From positions 1,488,001-1,552,000 of the forward strand of contig NZ_FTRU01000008.1 in assembly GCF_900148495.1 (NCBI RefSeq): a stretch of DNA of 64,000 nt, read 5' to 3'. Of the stretch, positions 8,716 to 17,649 are shown piece after piece. The stretch's first letter is position 1, and each line of letters opens with the position of its first letter. The stretch is from Negativibacillus massiliensis. GTDB lineage: Bacteria > Bacillota > Clostridia > Oscillospirales > Ruminococcaceae. The notes beneath the pieces are model-generated. The model saw nothing but the letters and a program-made list of their open reading frames with translations, had not been told where the DNA came from and made no database searches. A program made the position numbers and the translations under genes.

Positions 8716-8743
8716 AGTCTTGCCGCCTAAAAAAGCTTTATAC
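8716..8743 (-). promoter_or_regulatory. Candidate sigma-F promoter of spoIIR
   Basis: On the minus strand GTATA (8743-8739) is followed after 14 bp by GGCAAGACT (8724-8716). These match the Bacillus sigma-F elements GYATA and GGNNANANT, with a spacer about one base shorter than usual. No sigma-A promoter of similar quality is seen. Transcription would start about 8709, leaving a leader of roughly 25 nt. Confidence 0.6.
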
Positions 8744-8797
8744 AAAAAGGGATTTTTAATTTATTAAAAAAATCTATCCCTGCCTTTGACAAAATGG

Positions 8798-8826
8798 GGG
8801 ACAAAGGAGAAAAATGATGCTATAAT
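8798..8826 (+). promoter_or_regulatory. Extended -10 promoter of the PHP gene cluster
   Basis: TGC-TATAAT (8818-8826) forms an extended -10, with a weak -35 GGGACA (8798-8803) at 17-bp spacing. It lies 75 bp before the PHP phosphatase start and probably drives the four-gene run to nadE. Confidence 0.62.
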
Positions 8827-8901
8827 ATCAGTAAACTTTTCTATATAAATGTTTTCAGAAACGAACATAAAATCATATCACCATCATAAGGAGGAAAACA
8901 T

Positions 8902-9708
8902 ATGTACGTAAACCTTTTTGACAGCCATGTCCATTCCGATAACTCCCATGATGGGGAGCATTCCATCACCTTTTTGTGTGAAAATGCACAGCAAAAAGAT
9001 TTGATGGGACTTTGCATCACCGACCACTATGAGATGGAACTAAACGAAGCTCAGGCCGACATCTGCCTGAGAAATTCCTTTATCGAAACAGGAAAATCCC
9101 GCCAGGCGTTTGATAACCGTCTGCTTGTCATGAGCGGCATTGAACTGGGGCAGGCAACCAGAAATTTCCAGAAAGCGGATCGTCTTTTAAACCGCTATCG
9201 CTTTGACTTTGTCATCGGTTCTCTGCACTGCATCCGCGATATGGACGACTTTGCCTACATTGATTTTTCCGGTCTCAATGTTGAGCTGATCCTTCAGCGT
9301 TATTTTGAGGAAATGCTGGAACTTTGCCAGTGGGGCGGATTTGACACTCTTGCCCATATGACCTATCCCCTGCGCTACATCATCGGAAAATATCAGATTC
9401 CGGTAGATATGAAGCCTTATGAAGAGGTTATCCGCGAAATCTTAAAAACACTTGCAGATAAAAACCTTGCGCTGGAAATCAACACAGCTGGACTTCGCCG
9501 TGAAATTGGACAAACCTCCCCTACTCTGGAATATGTAAAACTCTTCCGGGAACTGGGCGGAGAACTGCTTACCTTCGGTTCGGATGCACACCGCGCTCAG
9601 GATCTTGGCGCTGGACTGGATGTCGCAATCGACATGGCAAAAGAAGCCGGCTTCTCTCACTTTGCCTTTTATAAAAAGAGAGAACCTCGTATGCTGCGCT
9701 TAATGTAA
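8902..9708 (+). CDS. PHP-domain phosphatase, histidinol-phosphatase (HisJ) type
   Basis: 268 residues, the usual HisJ length. Metal-binding PHP motifs are present in order: DSHVHSDNSHDG at residues 7-18, ITDHYE around 47, a conserved GSLHCI near 110, AHMTYPLRY around 150, LEINTAGLR near 195 and FGSDAHRAQDLG near 228. These give the trinuclear metal site that hydrolyses phosphate monoesters, classically L-histidinol phosphate in histidine synthesis. No other his gene is in the window, so the substrate is only inferred from overall similarity. Strong GGAGG 9 bp before ATG. The DUF362 gene follows after 15 bp, suggesting co-transcription. Confidence 0.8.
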   Translation: MYVNLFDSHVHSDNSHDGEHSITFLCENAQQKDLMGLCITDHYEMELNEAQADICLRNSFIETGKSRQAFDNRLLVMSGIELGQATRNFQKADRLLNRYRFDFVIGSLHCIRDMDDFAYIDFSGLNVELILQRYFEEMLELCQWGGFDTLAHMTYPLRYIIGKYQIPVDMKPYEEVIREILKTLADKNLALEINTAGLRREIGQTSPTLEYVKLFRELGGELLTFGSDAHRAQDLGAGLDVAIDMAKEAGFSHFAFYKKREPRMLRLM

Positions 9709-9723
9709 CGAGGAGTATCTGCC

Positions 9724-10890
9724 ATGCAAAATCAAATGAAATCTTCCACCTTTTCCTTTCCGCCGATTGCCATGGTGAAAGCCTCTTCCTATGAAGAAGC
9801 TTTGATTGCACAGGCAGTAGAGCGCCTTTTTTCAGAACTTTCTATCAGTTCTGCGCTCTTTGAAGGGAAAAAGGTTCTGATCAAACCAAATCTTCTGATG
9901 CGCCGCCGTCCAGAAGAAGCGACCACGACCCATCCTCAGGTTATTCTCTCGATCATCGAATGGATAAAACGTGCTGGAGCTGCTGAAATCGTGCTGGCTG
10001 ACTCTCCAGGCGGATTATATACCCCTTCCCAGCTGCGCTCCATCTATTCGGCGTGTGGGATGGAGGATGTTGCCAAAAAAAGCGGCTGCGTCTTAAATCT
10101 GGAAACCGGCAGCGGCACTGTTCCTTCTAAAAACCCAAAACTCTGTCAGGAGTTTAACCTCATTGACCCCGTTCGGAAGGCTGATGTCATTGTTTCGGTA
10201 GGAAAATTGAAAACTCACTGTATGACCGGACTTTCCGGTGGAGTAAAAAATCTGTTTGGATGTATTCCCGGACTGCAAAAGCCACAGCTTCACTACCGCT
10301 ACCAGAACAAACGGGAATTTTGCTCAATGCTTGTTGACCTTGCTCAGACTGTCGCACCAGTTCTGACCGTCATGGATGCAGTTGAGTCGATGGAGGGAAA
10401 TGGCCCTTCTGGCGGTTCGGTACGAAAAAACGGATTTCTGATTGCTTCTCAAAACCCATTCTGTTTAGACCGCTTTCTGTGTGACCTGATCGCGATGACC
10501 CCACAGCAGGTACCTACGGTCGCAGAATCCATCCAACGTGGACTTTGTCCGGATAAAAGCGAGGATCTCTTGATCTTAAATCCAGATGCACTTCCAACCT
10601 TACTGCGTGATTATCGACATCCGCAGTCCAAAACCATCGACTTTTCTGGCAATGTGCCTTCCTTTTTACAGCCGGCTGTCCGCTGGACTGCGCGTCATCT
10701 GCTTTCTCCAAAACCGATTATCGACATACAAAAATGCATCGGATGCGGAAAATGCGCCGAAAGCTGTCCGCCGCACACCATCCAGATTCAAAACCGCAAG
10801 GCGCAGATTCAGTACAAAAACTGCATCCGCTGCTATTGCTGCCACGAAATGTGCCCTGTGAAGGCAATCCACATCAAGGGGCGTTCCTAA
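9724..10890 (+). CDS. DUF362 protein with C-terminal 2x[4Fe-4S] ferredoxin domain
   Basis: 388 residues. Residues 45-310 form a DUF362 domain (KVLIKPNLLMRRRP, DVIVSVGKLKTHCMTG, GLSGGVKNLFG). The last 55 residues are a bacterial ferredoxin fold with two C-x2-C-x2-C-x3-C-P motifs (CIGCGKCAESCP and CIRCYCCHEMCP). Proteins of this family are widespread in anaerobes and presumed to be redox enzymes; the reaction is not established. It is packed 15 bp after the PHP phosphatase and 21 bp before ispE. That may reflect an electron-transfer role near the Fe-S-dependent late steps of the MEP pathway, but this is only a guess. Confidence 0.85.
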   Translation: MQNQMKSSTFSFPPIAMVKASSYEEALIAQAVERLFSELSISSALFEGKKVLIKPNLLMRRRPEEATTTHPQVILSIIEWIKRAGAAEIVLADSPGGLYTPSQLRSIYSACGMEDVAKKSGCVLNLETGSGTVPSKNPKLCQEFNLIDPVRKADVIVSVGKLKTHCMTGLSGGVKNLFGCIPGLQKPQLHYRYQNKREFCSMLVDLAQTVAPVLTVMDAVESMEGNGPSGGSVRKNGFLIASQNPFCLDRFLCDLIAMTPQQVPTVAESIQRGLCPDKSEDLLILNPDALPTLLRDYRHPQSKTIDFSGNVPSFLQPAVRWTARHLLSPKPIIDIQKCIGCGKCAESCPPHTIQIQNRKAQIQYKNCIRCYCCHEMCPVKAIHIKGRS

Positions 10891-10911
10891 TCTTTTCCGG
10901 AGGTCTTTCCG

Positions 10912-11826
10912 ATGAAACAAATTACAATCGATGCTCCCTGCAAAATTAACCTCTCTCTTGATATTGTAAGACGGCTGGAAAACGGCTATCATGAGATGGA
11001 TATGGTGATGCAGTCCGTCAGCCTGTACGATACCCTGACCCTTTCTTTGCAGGAAGGAAGCGGCCAGATCCGCATGACCTGTTCTTTGGAAAACAAAAAT
11101 GCTTCTCTTGCCTGTGATGACTCCAACATTGTCATCCGCTGTGCAAAGGCTTTTCTCAATGCAAATGATTTAAGTCTTTCCGGTCAGGATCTGATAATTC
11201 ATCTGATCAAGCGAATCCCTATGATGGCAGGACTTGGCGGCGGAAGTGCTGACGGTGCAGCGGTTCTCTCCGCGCTCAACCGCCTGTTTGAAACTCATCT
11301 TTCCTGCGAACAGCTGGAACAGATCGGTGTAAAAATTGGTGCGGATATTCCTTTCTGTCTGCGGGGTGGAACACTCCGCGCCAGAGGAATCGGGGAGCTC
11401 TTTTCCCCATTGCCCGCCATGCCAGACTGTTCTATTGTCATCATAAAACCTGATTTTGGCATCAGTACAAAAAATGCTTTTTCCCGCTGCGACAGCGCCC
11501 CCTACCGGCATGCTGACGTTGAAAAAATGATCGCTGCCCTCTCTTCCGGCAACCTTCTTTCCATCGCAGGTGCTCTGGAGAATGTATTCGAGGTGCTCTG
11601 CTCAGAGGAAGAATCGGCCGCTTTATCAAAAGCCCGCAGCCTTCTTCTGGAAAGCGGTGCAGATGGTGCTTTGCTCAGCGGCAGTGGCAGTGCACTGTTT
11701 GGAATCTTTTCCGATTCCTCCCGGGCAAAAATGTGTTGTCAAACGCTTTTAGCCGAGATGGAAAAAGGCAATGCTCCTTTGGAAGGAGTTTTTCTCTGCC
11801 ACCCAGTCTCATCTGGTGCATTCTAA
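10912..11826 (+). CDS. ispE: 4-diphosphocytidyl-2-C-methyl-D-erythritol kinase
   Basis: 304 residues of the GHMP kinase fold. The N-terminal catalytic patch is APCKINLSLDIVRRLENGYH (Lys and Asp conserved). The ATP-binding Gly-rich loop is MMAGLGGGSADGAA near residue 105, and a third motif SGADGALLSGSGSALFG lies near 250. It phosphorylates CDP-methylerythritol at the 2-OH in the non-mevalonate isoprenoid pathway. CGGAGG is placed 8 bp before the ATG. It follows the DUF362 gene closely and precedes nadE by 53 bp. Length and motifs are standard and nothing looks broken. Confidence 0.95.
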   Translation: MKQITIDAPCKINLSLDIVRRLENGYHEMDMVMQSVSLYDTLTLSLQEGSGQIRMTCSLENKNASLACDDSNIVIRCAKAFLNANDLSLSGQDLIIHLIKRIPMMAGLGGGSADGAAVLSALNRLFETHLSCEQLEQIGVKIGADIPFCLRGGTLRARGIGELFSPLPAMPDCSIVIIKPDFGISTKNAFSRCDSAPYRHADVEKMIAALSSGNLLSIAGALENVFEVLCSEEESAALSKARSLLLESGADGALLSGSGSALFGIFSDSSRAKMCCQTLLAEMEKGNAPLEGVFLCHPVSSGAF

Positions 11827-11879
11827 AGCCAATACATTCTAAAATGTGTAATAAAATTCTTTAGAAAGGGTGTTTGTTT

Positions 11880-13748
11880 ATGAACTCTGTCATTCGACTG
11901 TGCTGCTGCATCAATCGCGTCAGCAGTACAAACCCTGCTTTCTGCGGTGAATCCATTCAGGATCTTCTGGAAGAAAACAGCTCCTTCCGCGCAGACATCA
12001 CCTTGTTCCCTCGTCTGGCACTCTGTCCGCCTTCTTCCGGCGCTATGCTCAAAAGCGCTGCCATTTCTCACCTGTGTGAGGAATCACTGGATCAGCTTCG
12101 CCTTTCCTCTGCACAAAACGGCGGCTGTATCATCGTCGGTCTGGTAAAATCTTTTTACGGAAAACTCACCGATGTGATTGCTGTCATCCAAAACGGGGAA
12201 GTTCTGGGATTTTTGCCAGCTTGTGGATTTAACAGTCCCAACACTATCAGCTCCTCAGAGGGATGGTATCCGGCAGACTCTGCGTCCTCTCTGCTTTCCT
12301 GGGACACTTTATTCTGTTGTGGAGACTTAAAATTCTGCATCTGCCCATGCCCGGTAAAGGATCTCCCACTCCATCTTCCAAGACTTGCTAAAACCGGCTG
12401 CCATGCTGTTTTGGTTCCATATTATGAACCTGCTACTGCAGAATCTGCAAAACGGGACAGCGAGCTTGTCCGCTGCCTTTCCGAAACATTCGGCATTGCC
12501 ATTGCTTTTGTCTGCGGTGGTCAGGGAGATACCTCTCATCCAAATGCATTTCAGGGACACGCTGCCGTTTATGAATCCGGAAATATGCTGTCTGACCACA
12601 CCGGCCAAAGTATTGGAAACAATACCTATGCACTGGAAAGTTTCTCCTTCTGCCGTGATCTGGACTGCGATATTCTCAACGCATGCCAGCGTTTTCCGTC
12701 GGCACAGCAGCCTGATATTATCATCACCGAAAATACTGGCAAAAAGGGATTGCTGCGGGAAGTTCACAATGATCCGTTCCTTCCTATGCAACAGCAGGAA
12801 GCCGAACAATACCTTTCCACTTTGTTCCAGCTTCAGGTGGAAAGTCTGGTCTCCCGCGTCACCAACACCGGTCTGCATCGTCTGGTTCTGGGTGTTTCGG
12901 GCGGTTTGGACTCTACCCTTGCACTGCTTGTCTGCCATCAGGCATTAAAACAGCTGGAGCTGCCTTCCCAGAATCTGATTGCCATTACCATGCCGGGATT
13001 TGGCACCAGTGACCGCACCTATTACAATGCACTCAGCCTGATTTCTGCACTCGGTGCCGAAAATCGGGATATTTCCATCAAAGCATCGGTTCTCCAGCAC
13101 TTCGAGGACATCGGTCATGATCCTTCTCTGCGGGATGTCACCTATGAAAATGCACAGGCCCGTGAACGCACACAGATTCTGTTTGATGTCGCAAACAGCT
13201 GCCGCGGTCTGGTAGTCGGAACTGGAGATATGTCCGAAGATGCACTCGGCTGGTGTACCTTTGGCGGCGATCATCTCGCAAGCTATAACGTCAATGTCTG
13301 CCTGACCAAAACTATGATCCGCAAGATGGTAACCTATCTTTGCAGCCGGTTTGATGATCAGGTCAGCAGCATCCTGCATGATATTGTCGATACCCCAGTC
13401 AGCCCGGAACTTCTGCCTCCGGACGAAAGCGGAAAGATTCAGCAGAAAACCGAGGATATTCTTGGCAGTTATACCCTGCATGACTTTTTCCTGTACTATC
13501 TGCTCAAGTATAACTTCCCGCCAAAGAAGCTTTACTATTATGCTTGTCTTGCCTTTTCGGAGGAATTTTCTGCAAGCTATATTCTTGAGAAGCTCAAAGT
13601 ATTTCTAAACCGATTCTGCTCCGGACAGTTTAAACGAAGCTGCTCTCCGGACAGCGCAGATATCACCGATGTCTGTCTCTCCCGCTATCCGATTCCATCT
13701 GACTGTTCGGCACAGGCACTGTTGTCCGATCTTTCCGATATCCGATAG
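11880..13748 (+). CDS. nadE: Glutamine-dependent NAD+ synthetase
   Basis: 622 residues, the two-domain type. Residues 1-275 are a nitrilase-like glutaminase domain that releases ammonia from Gln. Residues 300-620 are the ATP pyrophosphatase synthetase domain with the P-loop LGVSGGLDSTLALL near 340. Downstream are GTGDMSEDALGWCTFGGDH and the nicotinic-acid-adenine-dinucleotide contact region. It makes NAD+ from deamido-NAD+, ATP and Gln. ATG 11880 is 9 bp after AGAAAGGG; an in-frame TTG two codons upstream is less likely. It ends a four-gene run and is followed by an intrinsic terminator. Confidence 0.94.
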   Translation: MNSVIRLCCCINRVSSTNPAFCGESIQDLLEENSSFRADITLFPRLALCPPSSGAMLKSAAISHLCEESLDQLRLSSAQNGGCIIVGLVKSFYGKLTDVIAVIQNGEVLGFLPACGFNSPNTISSSEGWYPADSASSLLSWDTLFCCGDLKFCICPCPVKDLPLHLPRLAKTGCHAVLVPYYEPATAESAKRDSELVRCLSETFGIAIAFVCGGQGDTSHPNAFQGHAAVYESGNMLSDHTGQSIGNNTYALESFSFCRDLDCDILNACQRFPSAQQPDIIITENTGKKGLLREVHNDPFLPMQQQEAEQYLSTLFQLQVESLVSRVTNTGLHRLVLGVSGGLDSTLALLVCHQALKQLELPSQNLIAITMPGFGTSDRTYYNALSLISALGAENRDISIKASVLQHFEDIGHDPSLRDVTYENAQARERTQILFDVANSCRGLVVGTGDMSEDALGWCTFGGDHLASYNVNVCLTKTMIRKMVTYLCSRFDDQVSSILHDIVDTPVSPELLPPDESGKIQQKTEDILGSYTLHDFFLYYLLKYNFPPKKLYYYACLAFSEEFSASYILEKLKVFLNRFCSGQFKRSCSPDSADITDVCLSRYPIPSDCSAQALLSDLSDIR

Positions 13749-13765
13749 GATACCTGACTGTATAC

Positions 13766-13795
13766 AAAAGCCGCTGTTTTTCACAGCGGCTTTTT
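13766..13795 (+). terminator. Intrinsic terminator after nadE
   Basis: Stem AAAGCCGCTG / CAGCGGCTTT closed by a T-rich loop, followed by a T-run, 17 bp after the nadE stop codon. Confidence 0.9.
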
Positions 13796-13813
13796 GATAT
13801 TTTTCTTTTAAGG

Positions 13814-13843
13814 TTTACAAAACTTCCTTTCTTGGGGTATAAT
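13814..13843 (+). promoter_or_regulatory. Promoter of the lipoprotein/two-component operon
   Basis: TTTACA (13814-13819), 18-bp spacer, TATAAT (13838-13843). The leader of about 70 nt ends in AAGGAGG in front of the TTG start at 13920. Confidence 0.75.
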
Positions 13844-13919
13844 TCATGTATCAGACTGCATGCTGCAATTTACCATGCAGGATATATTCATTTTTGTAAA
13901 ACAGAAGGAGGAAGATGCA

Positions 13920-15293
13920 TTGCCTCTTTTTCAGGTTTGGGCATTGATTCGCAAAATACTGCTGTCAACTGCTCTGCTTTTCATTCTGCTTTCTCTTGGC
14001 GGATGTTCCCGCCTGCAAACCTCAATCGAAGATCTGATGAGCCCACCTGTTCTGACGCAGGAACAGGCAGAAATCCGGGATGCGCTTTCTGCGGTATCCG
14101 GAGAAAACGACATCAAGTATAAATATCCGCAAAACGGACAATACCGTTCTTCCTTTATCTTTTATGATATCGATTCAGACGGCTCAGAAGAAGCTCTTGT
14201 CTTTTATCAAAGTGCTTCCAAAGGAGATTCCACCTGGATTAATATTCTGGATCGTTCCGAGGAAGGAAAGTGGATCTCTGTCTGCGAAACTCCTGCTCCG
14301 GACACCACCGCAAATATCGACTTTGTCTCGTTTGAGCATCTGCTCGATTCCGATTCTGTCAGTCTGATAATCGGATGGGAGGACTCCAGAAACAGCAAAA
14401 CGGTGCTTGCGTACAGCTATACCGGCCAGCGTCTGCTTCCTATCTTTGAGCGGGAATACAGCGAGATTGCCATTACCGATCTGGATTCCAACGGCTCAAC
14501 CGACCTAGTTTTGTTTACCCAGCAGGCACAATCCACATTGGTATTTCTTGCCTGCCGCACTGACAGTGGTTTTGAAACGGTTGACTCCTACACACTTTCC
14601 CGCGGAATTGTCAGCTTTGACAGCATCCAGCAGGGAAAAACACTCAGCGGCAGCAATGCGCTGTTTTTGGACAGCACGATCGATCTTTATGAAACACCGT
14701 TTCAGGTCACCGACGTCATCTCCGCTAAACCAATCGAAGGAAGTTCCCCTGTCCTGGTAAACCTTCTGGACAATGAAACGGTCTCTCTTTCCCAAAACAC
14801 TCTGCGTCCTGCACAGAATCTTTTCTGTCGGGATATCGACGAAGACGGCATGATCGAGATTCCTACCGTTTCCCCACTTCCCGGTTATGAGAGCGTTCTG
14901 GATGAGAACTCTGTATTCATGATCACCTATAATCTGGTTTCCTCAAACTTTCAGTTTGTACCGCGTTTAAGCGGTGTTATCAACCCACAGCACCGCTATA
15001 TGATTGCCTTCCCGGAACGCTGGCTGAATACCGTTACCGTTTCTGTCCAACCGGAAAACGGAGAATGGACCTTCTTTGCCTATACCGGAGATCTTCAGGA
15101 CACCTCTACTCCTTTACTGAAGATCCGTGTTTATTCAGCAAAAGACTATCATGATAAATTTGACAGCGACTATTTCCAGCTGATTGGACAGAAGGGATTG
15201 TTTGAATATTATGCTTACATTCCTTCTTCCCAAAGTGAACTTGCTATTACCAAACAGGAACTGACCGAGGAAATGTTCTTCTTCCTCGACTAA
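13920..15293 (+). CDS. Lipoprotein with FG-GAP-like acidic repeats, upstream of a two-component system
   Basis: 457 residues from the TTG at 13920, chosen because GGAGG ends 8 bp upstream. An ATG further upstream at 13860 would put the signal peptide in an unusual position. The signal peptide ends in the lipobox LSLGGC, so the protein should be lipidated at that Cys on the outer face of the membrane. The mature part shows repeated Asp-x-Asp-x-Asp-Gly-like loops (YDIDSDGSEEALVFY, ITDLDSNGSTDLVLF, CRDIDEDGMIEIP), resembling FG-GAP/VCBS beta-propeller calcium loops. I recognise no enzyme. It sits 42 bp before the response regulator gene, so it could be a sensor accessory of that system; this is inferred from position. 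Confidence 0.75.
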   Translation: MPLFQVWALIRKILLSTALLFILLSLGGCSRLQTSIEDLMSPPVLTQEQAEIRDALSAVSGENDIKYKYPQNGQYRSSFIFYDIDSDGSEEALVFYQSASKGDSTWINILDRSEEGKWISVCETPAPDTTANIDFVSFEHLLDSDSVSLIIGWEDSRNSKTVLAYSYTGQRLLPIFEREYSEIAITDLDSNGSTDLVLFTQQAQSTLVFLACRTDSGFETVDSYTLSRGIVSFDSIQQGKTLSGSNALFLDSTIDLYETPFQVTDVISAKPIEGSSPVLVNLLDNETVSLSQNTLRPAQNLFCRDIDEDGMIEIPTVSPLPGYESVLDENSVFMITYNLVSSNFQFVPRLSGVINPQHRYMIAFPERWLNTVTVSVQPENGEWTFFAYTGDLQDTSTPLLKIRVYSAKDYHDKFDSDYFQLIGQKGLFEYYAYIPSSQSELAITKQELTEEMFFFLD

Positions 15294-15335
15294 TCACCCC
15301 TCCTGATACAAAATTTACCTGAAAGGATGATTTTT

Positions 15336-16040
15336 GTGAAACGAATTCTGGTAGCGGAAGACGAAGATGTTATCCGCGACTTTGTTGTAATCAATCTGCG
15401 CCGAAACGGATATGAAGTTGTTGATGTTCCAAACGGAGATGAAGCCATCCGCGTATTTGATGAAAATAACGGCGATTTTGATATCTGCCTTTTGGACATC
15501 ATGATGCCTGGAAAGGATGGATTTACTGTCTGCAAGGAGATCCGCAAACGCTCCTCCACCGTCGGCATCATTATGCTGTCTGCAAAAAGCCAGGAAATGG
15601 ATAAGGTCGGTGCATTGATGTTCGGTGCTGACGATTATGTTACCAAACCATTTGGTCCTGCAGAACTGATTGCCCGCGTCGATGCACTGCACCGCCGCGT
15701 CAACATGGTTTCTGCAAAACCAATTGAAGACCCAAATGAGATTCGTTCCGGTCCGTTTGTTTTAAATGAGCGCAGCCGAACCTTGACCAAGAACGGTCAA
15801 AACATTGATCTGACACAGGTTGAATTCCAGATCATGGAATGCTTCCTAAAGAATCCAAATGTTGCTTTGGAGCGAAATACCGTTTTGTCCAAAGTATGGG
15901 GAGAAAACTATTTTGGCGACGTTAAAATAGTCGACGTTAACATTCGCCGCCTGCGCATGAAAATTGAGGACGAACCTTCCAATCCAAAATACCTGACCAC
16001 CGTCTGGGGATATGGATATAAATGGAGCGTCAACGAATAA
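15336..16040 (+). CDS. OmpR/PhoB-family response regulator
   Basis: 234 residues from GTG 15336, placed 9 bp after AAAGGA; an in-frame ATG at 15327 overlaps that site. The receiver domain has acidic pocket AEDED (residues 7-11), phospho-acceptor Asp54 (CLLDIMMPG), the switch Ser (IMLSAKS) and Lys in YVTKPFG. The C-terminal winged helix has the OmpR signature (ERNTVLSKVWGENY, VDVNIRRLRMKIEDEP, TVWGYGYKW). It is followed 36 bp later by the cognate kinase. It should bind DNA as a phosphorylated dimer; targets are unknown. Confidence 0.95.
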   Translation: MKRILVAEDEDVIRDFVVINLRRNGYEVVDVPNGDEAIRVFDENNGDFDICLLDIMMPGKDGFTVCKEIRKRSSTVGIIMLSAKSQEMDKVGALMFGADDYVTKPFGPAELIARVDALHRRVNMVSAKPIEDPNEIRSGPFVLNERSRTLTKNGQNIDLTQVEFQIMECFLKNPNVALERNTVLSKVWGENYFGDVKIVDVNIRRLRMKIEDEPSNPKYLTTVWGYGYKWSVNE

Positions 16041-16076
16041 CCCTGTAATCGAATCTATCAAACGGGAGGTATTGAG

Positions 16077-17477
16077 TTGCCTACCAAAAAGCTCACCAAG
16101 CGCTGGCTGTACAACAACTTTCTGGTCATTTTGATTTTTCTGTCAGCGCTTATCATCGCATTTTCTCTTGCGATCCGAAATTATTATTACAACAGCGTCC
16201 TCAGTGTGGTCAAAAACACCGCCGCAGTACAAAACGCCAGTCTGATCAACTACTCGGAAGATAATACGGTCGATTTTTCGGTTGCTGCCCGAAAGATGGT
16301 AGAAGACTTTGAGGACAAAGACCTGATGGAACTGATGGCAATTGATAAAAGTGGAACTGTCATCATCACTTCCAGCGGTTTTTCCCCTTCTTCTGATACG
16401 CAGATGCCGGACTATATTGCTGCTCTGACAAGCCCAACCCGGGACGCCTCCTCTTATGACACCATCAACGGTGAAAGCGTCCTGTGCTATACCTTGCTTG
16501 CACCTGCTGTCAACGATTCCAATCTTTCTGCCCTGCGATATGTTGTATCCCTCACCGCAGTCAAGCGGCAGATTTACATCTTGATTGCAGCCGCCGGTGT
16601 TGTCGGCGCTGCCATCATCTTCTTTGTCATCTTGTCTAGCTCCTACTTTATCAATTCAATCATCAATCCAATTGACGAAGTACGAAAAATCGCCCTGCAA
16701 ATCTCCAAAGGAGATTTTTCCGCTCATCTAAAAAGTACGACCGATGATGAGATTGGAGAATTGTGCGATGCCATCAACGCCATGGCAGTAGAACTTCAGG
16801 AAAATGAAAAGATGAAAAATGACTTCATCTCTTCTGTTTCCCATGAACTACGTACCCCTCTGACTGCAATCAAAGGTTGGGCAGAAACGCTGATGGATGA
16901 CTCGGTTGACCGCGAAACCACCAAAAAAGGAATCGGTGTTATTATCAAAGAAAGCGAACGCCTTTCTGGCATGGTGGAGGAACTGCTGGACTTTAGCCGT
17001 CTGCAAAGCGGACGTCTCAAATTAAATCCAACCAAGCTGGATCTGGTCGCAGAGCTCAGCGACGCCGTTCTGATGTTTACCGAACGTGCCCGTCAGGAAA
17101 ACATCCAGTTAAACTATGATGAGCCAATGGATATTTTGCCTATCATGGGAGATGCAAACCGCCTGCGTCAGGTATTTGTCAACATCTTGGACAACGCCTT
17201 GAAGTACTCCGATGCCGGTGACAGCATTACTGTGTTGGTTCAGGTAGCGGACAACAAAGCCACTATCCTCATTCAGGATACCGGTATCGGCATTGCACCG
17301 GAAGACCTGCCGAAGATCAAGACCCGCTTTTACAAGGCAAACGCAACACGTCGTGGTTCCGGAATCGGACTTGCTGTCGCAGACGAGATCGTCTCAATGC
17401 ATAACGGAACACTTACTCTTGACAGCAAGGAAGGCGTTGGCACTACAGTCAGCATCACGTTGCCGCTGACTGTCTGA
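16077..17477 (+). CDS. Membrane sensor histidine kinase
   Basis: 466 residues, TTG start 7 bp after GGGAGG. Order: membrane helix (about residues 15-37), extracellular sensor region (38-165), second helix (about 166-190), HAMP linker (to about 245), then HisKA with the phospho-His in SSVSHELRTPLTAIKGW near residue 256. The HATPase domain has N-box NILDNALKYSD, G1 DTGIGIAPEDL and G2 GSGIGLAV. It forms a two-component pair with the preceding regulator. The sensed signal is unknown, but the lipoprotein encoded first in the operon could interact with the roughly 130-residue outer loop. A terminator follows. Confidence 0.95.
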   Translation: MPTKKLTKRWLYNNFLVILIFLSALIIAFSLAIRNYYYNSVLSVVKNTAAVQNASLINYSEDNTVDFSVAARKMVEDFEDKDLMELMAIDKSGTVIITSSGFSPSSDTQMPDYIAALTSPTRDASSYDTINGESVLCYTLLAPAVNDSNLSALRYVVSLTAVKRQIYILIAAAGVVGAAIIFFVILSSSYFINSIINPIDEVRKIALQISKGDFSAHLKSTTDDEIGELCDAINAMAVELQENEKMKNDFISSVSHELRTPLTAIKGWAETLMDDSVDRETTKKGIGVIIKESERLSGMVEELLDFSRLQSGRLKLNPTKLDLVAELSDAVLMFTERARQENIQLNYDEPMDILPIMGDANRLRQVFVNILDNALKYSDAGDSITVLVQVADNKATILIQDTGIGIAPEDLPKIKTRFYKANATRRGSGIGLAVADEIVSMHNGTLTLDSKEGVGTTVSITLPLTV

Positions 17478-17502
17478 TGCACAAAATACTCTTTTTTCAT
17501 TA

Positions 17503-17536
17503 AAAAACCGCGAGCGATCACATCGCCCGCGGTTTT
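17503..17536 (+). terminator. Intrinsic terminator after the histidine kinase
   Basis: Stem AAAACCGCG-a-GCGAT / ATCGC-c-CGCGGTTTT with a CAC loop, 26 bp after the kinase stop codon, with flanking A- and T-runs. Confidence 0.88.
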
Positions 17537-17649
17537 TCGTCAACTTTGAATGATTCCAAAAATCTATTCATAAAATACACTTTATTTTTTCAGTACCGGA
17601 TGGTACAATAATAGTTGTTGCCAAAGAAAATTTTCGTATTGGCTCTTGA

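Noticed and set aside
8786-8826. TTGACA at 8786-8791 as -35 for the TATAAT at 8821
   Set aside because: The spacing is 29 bp, far beyond the 16-18 bp needed. The extended -10 with GGGACA at 17 bp is preferred.
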